Below, one piece after another: positions 62,208-64,000 of a stretch of DNA of 64,000 bases. The notes beneath the pieces are model-generated. The model made no database searches. It was not told the origin of the DNA and saw only the letters and a list, made by a program, of their open reading frames with translations. Positions within the stretch are counted from its first letter, which is position 1; the number at the start of each line of letters is the position of its first letter. Source of the DNA: Halarcobacter anaerophilus (GTDB lineage Bacteria; Campylobacterota; Campylobacteria; Campylobacterales; Arcobacteraceae); the NCBI RefSeq assembly GCF_006459125.1, contig NZ_CP041070.1:2294001-2358000 (forward strand), written 5' to 3'. A program made the translations under genes and the position numbers.

Positions 62208-62994
62208 TTTTCAACACCATCTCATTCCAACCTTTAGAACCTTTAAAAGTTGATTTTTGAACATTTTTTGAAAAAAACTGCACATACTCTCCTTTATGAT
62301 TTTTAATAATTATTGCTCTGTTTACATTTTCAAACATTGCAATATCATTCTCGCCATCACCTAAGCCGATTGCATCTATTTTTTCTTTATAGAGTTTTGT
62401 TAATATCTCTTTTGCTTTTTTTACAGCTAAACCTTTATCCTGAAATTCACCTATTAGATGATAAAACCGTCCGCCTTTTGTTACTTTTATATTTTGGGTT
62501 GATGCCAAATTTTTTAAGTTTTCCAAAACACTTTCATCTTTTAATATAAAAGGTTCGGTAAAATCTCTTTTTTTTGAGATTAGTGCGCTTTGTTTATCTA
62601 AACTTGTATGCTCCATAATCTCTTCAACACTCATATCGCTAAAACCATGCATTCCAAACTCCTCTTTATATTTGTTGTAAAAGTTTAGAATCTGTTCGTA
62701 GCTCAAACCTAATTGAAATATATTATAATCATTAAAGTTATCCAAAAAGCTTAAATCAAAATTTTGATAATTTTTCGGGAAAAATACTGCTGCACCGTTT
62801 TCTATTATAAAAGGCTCTTTTATACCGACTTTTTTTTGCAGGACTTCAACTTCTACTCTCGTTTTACTTGTAGTAAAGATCAAAGGAATATGATTCTCTT
62901 TAATCTTCTTTAATGCACTTTTTGCATTATCAAAAGAGTAGTTGTCATGATTTAAAAAAGTTCCATCCAAATCTGTGAATATTACTGTTTTCAT
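62200..62994 (-). CDS. HAD phosphatase of the mannosyl/glucosyl-3-phosphoglycerate type
   Basis: The 264-residue HAD-IIB enzyme has 'TVIFTDLDGTFLNHDNYSFD' (nucleophile Asp), 'PLIFTTSKTRVEVEVLQKKV' (motif II Ser/Thr), 'PFIIENGAAVFFPKNYQNFD' (characteristic of the MPGP group), 'VTKGGRFYHLIGEFQDKGLA' (motif III Lys) and 'DAIGLGDGENDIAMFENVNR' (motif IV). In this context the substrate should be glucosyl-3-phosphoglycerate. First gene of the operon; its promoter and the palindrome at 63038-63052 lie upstream. Confidence 0.87.
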   Translation of the reverse strand: MKTVIFTDLDGTFLNHDNYSFDNAKSALKKIKENHIPLIFTTSKTRVEVEVLQKKVGIKEPFIIENGAAVFFPKNYQNFDLSFLDNFNDYNIFQLGLSYEQILNFYNKYKEEFGMHGFSDMSVEEIMEHTSLDKQSALISKKRDFTEPFILKDESVLENLKNLASTQNIKVTKGGRFYHLIGEFQDKGLAVKKAKEILTKLYKEKIDAIGLGDGENDIAMFENVNRAIIIKNHKGEYVQFFSKNVQKSTFKGSKGWNEMVLKNV

Positions 62995-63037
62995 ATTTTA
63001 TTATATCATTTTATAAACAATAGTATAAATTTTGTAT

Positions 63038-63052
63038 GTATACTGAGTATAC
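63038..63052. promoter_or_regulatory. palindromic operator candidate of the osmolyte/ED operon
   Basis: GTATACT-G-AGTATAC is a perfect 7-1-7 inverted repeat, 44-58 bases upstream of the phosphatase start codon, with TTTGT and ACAAA as outer arms. It lies between divergent genes, so a regulator bound here could affect both. Confidence 0.5.
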
Positions 63053-63134
63053 AGTAACAAATTTTATATTAAATAGAGATTTTTTGCCTAGCTTTAAGAT
63101 ATTTTTATTAAAATATTAAATAAAAAGGAGAGTT

Positions 63135-63434
63135 ATGCAACCTGAATATGAAAAGATTATTGTCTTGATAATTGTTTTAACGGCCTCATTTCTAACATGG
63201 AAAATGGTAAAAGATTTTTATATAACAAAATTTCATATGGTTTTTGCCCATCTAATAGCAGTAATAACTGCTTCATTTATGTTACTTTCGAGTATGTTTT
63301 TATTTATGCCTAAAAATTATCAAAGAGGTGTGACCCCCGAAGTTGAATTAAGTATCAGTTCTATAGCGACTGTTATTGTTATGTTAGGGGTGCTTTATCT
63401 GTTTTTTAAATATATTCCTGGCAATAAAAAATAG
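63135..63434 (+). CDS. small three-span membrane protein
   Basis: The 99-residue hydrophobic protein has a strong ribosome site (AAAAGGAGAGTT). It has three spans (about residues 8-25, 38-58 and 73-90) and a short loop 'MPKNYQRGVTPEVELSIS' between the last two. I recognise no family. It diverges from the osmolyte operon, sharing the palindromic region, so it might respond to the same signal. Its end is 4 bases from the stop of the convergent EAL gene. Confidence 0.7.
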   Translation: MQPEYEKIIVLIIVLTASFLTWKMVKDFYITKFHMVFAHLIAVITASFMLLSSMFLFMPKNYQRGVTPEVELSISSIATVIVMLGVLYLFFKYIPGNKK

Positions 63435-63438
63435 TATA

Positions 63439-64000
63439 TCAAATTTTCAAAATCTTTTTAGCAGCTTCAAGATTTAAAGGTTTTGAAAAGAAGTATCCCT
63501 GCCCTATATCACAACTAATTGATTTAAGAAAATCTTCTTGCACTTTCTCTTCTATTCCTTCTGCAACTACTTTATAGTTTAAACTTTTAGACAAGGCTAC
63601 TATCGCTTTTGAGATAAGAACATTATTATTATCTTTTGGAATACCGTCAATAAAAGCTTTATCTACTTTTATTACATCAATAGGAAATTTTGTAAGATAA
63701 CTCATAGAAGAGTACCCCGTACCAAAATCATCAATTGAGAATCTAAAGCCTAAATCTCTAAATTGCTGCATTGAATTTAAATTGCTTTCAGAGTATTCCA
63801 TAACATATCTTTCCGTAACTTCAAGTTCTATCTCCGAAGGTTTAATTTTATATGTGCTGACTATTTCTAAAATATCATCTACAAAATTTTTGTCTTTGAA
63901 CTGTACACTTGAAATATTTATTGCTATATATTTTAACGAAGGATTCAAACTTTTAAACTCTACATAGGCTTTACAGGCTGTTTCAAAGATATGTTTTCCT
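63439..64000 (-). CDS. EAL-domain protein (partial, N-terminus outside window)
   Basis: The frame is open to the right edge of the window; only the last 186 residues are seen. It is the C-terminal part of an EAL c-di-GMP phosphodiesterase domain: 'KYIAINISSVQFKDKNFVDD' (Asn metal ligand), 'PSEIELEVTERYVMEYSESN' (ELEVTE; Glu ligand), 'FRFSIDDFGTGYSSMSYLTK' (DDFGTG; two Asp and loop 6), 'IDVIKVDKAFIDGI' (catalytic Lys), 'VVAEGIEEKVQ' (Glu) and 'GQGYFFSKPL'. All catalytic residues of this part are kept, so it should be active. The EAL motif itself and any sensor or GGDEF domain lie beyond the edge. Confidence 0.92.
   Translation of the reverse strand, partial: GKHIFETACKAYVEFKSLNPSLKYIAINISSVQFKDKNFVDDILEIVSTYKIKPSEIELEVTERYVMEYSESNLNSMQQFRDLGFRFSIDDFGTGYSSMSYLTKFPIDVIKVDKAFIDGIPKDNNNVLISKAIVALSKSLNYKVVAEGIEEKVQEDFLKSISCDIGQGYFFSKPLNLEAAKKILKI

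Overview
The window is AT-rich, densely packed DNA that looks like a chromosome segment of a Campylobacterota member, most likely of the Arcobacter group. The supports are a tmRNA whose tag reads ANNTNYAPAYAKAA (the ...APAYAKAA ending is typical of Campylobacter and Helicobacter tags), divergent peptidoglycan peptidases of the Csd6/Pgp2 and Csd3/Pgp3 shape-determining type, a Cts-like DNA-uptake cluster, the carboxynorspermidine polyamine route, and extended TATAAT -10 boxes behind T-rich tracts without a clear -35. The species assignment is inference.

Region 1-11 kb holds mixed housekeeping and sensory genes: a cut-off NMT1/THI5-like binding protein, bioA, a YczE-type membrane domain fused to a cytidylate-kinase-like domain, an AAA ATPase with a winged-helix tail, mgsA, a J-domain protein, a toxin-antitoxin pair whose toxin carries an internal deletion, purH, and an ammonium-transporter/diguanylate-cyclase fusion. 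Region 11-16.3 kb is a NosL-centred locus: two NosL-like exported proteins that also carry a cytochrome-c-like domain lacking the haem motif, then a small anchored protein, a MacB-type permease, its ATPase and a cysteine-bearing membrane protein, probably for copper or another redox metal.

Region 16.3-21.4 kb is the most unusual part. Two leader sequences 3 kb apart share a perfect 19-nt core (AAGCATTTGGCCGTGCATT) enclosed in a stem with a compensatory change, a second shared box, and matching promoter-like DNA upstream. The first precedes a small secreted twin-CX3C protein, an M42-type aminopeptidase, a RimK glutamate ligase and a SnoaL-like protein. The second precedes three tiny proteins: two paralogues flanking one with a Tyr/Asp-rich tail. 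A GshB-like ATP-grasp enzyme follows on the other strand. I propose a co-regulated peptide or protein modification system controlled by an RNA element that I cannot match to a known family.

Region 21.5-46.2 kb is mostly core genome: purL, the two peptidoglycan peptidases, mgtE, a LysE exporter, a chemoreceptor, folE, a type II secretion/Cts-like cluster, era, a ComM-type ATPase, def-clpP-tig, a VWA/TPR Bat protein, two tandem PPK2 genes, and nspC-rubredoxin-carboxynorspermidine synthase. At 46.4 kb the tmRNA gene is the attachment site of a 4-kb island (46733-50707) bounded by 27-bp direct repeats. The island carries a tyrosine integrase split by one in-frame stop codon, a complete IS256-family element, and a cargo protein with the R / S-T-S / E-x-E signature of ADP-ribosyltransferases.

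Region 51.3-63.0 kb is one apparent ten-gene minus-strand operon. It joins glucosylglycerate synthesis and recycling (GpgS-like synthase, HAD phosphatase, GH13 phosphorylase, glycerate kinase, galU) to the Entner-Doudoroff pathway (zwf, pgl, edd, eda) and pgi, linking an osmolyte pool to central carbon metabolism. A perfect 7-1-7 palindrome lies just upstream of its first gene. The window ends inside an EAL-domain protein.
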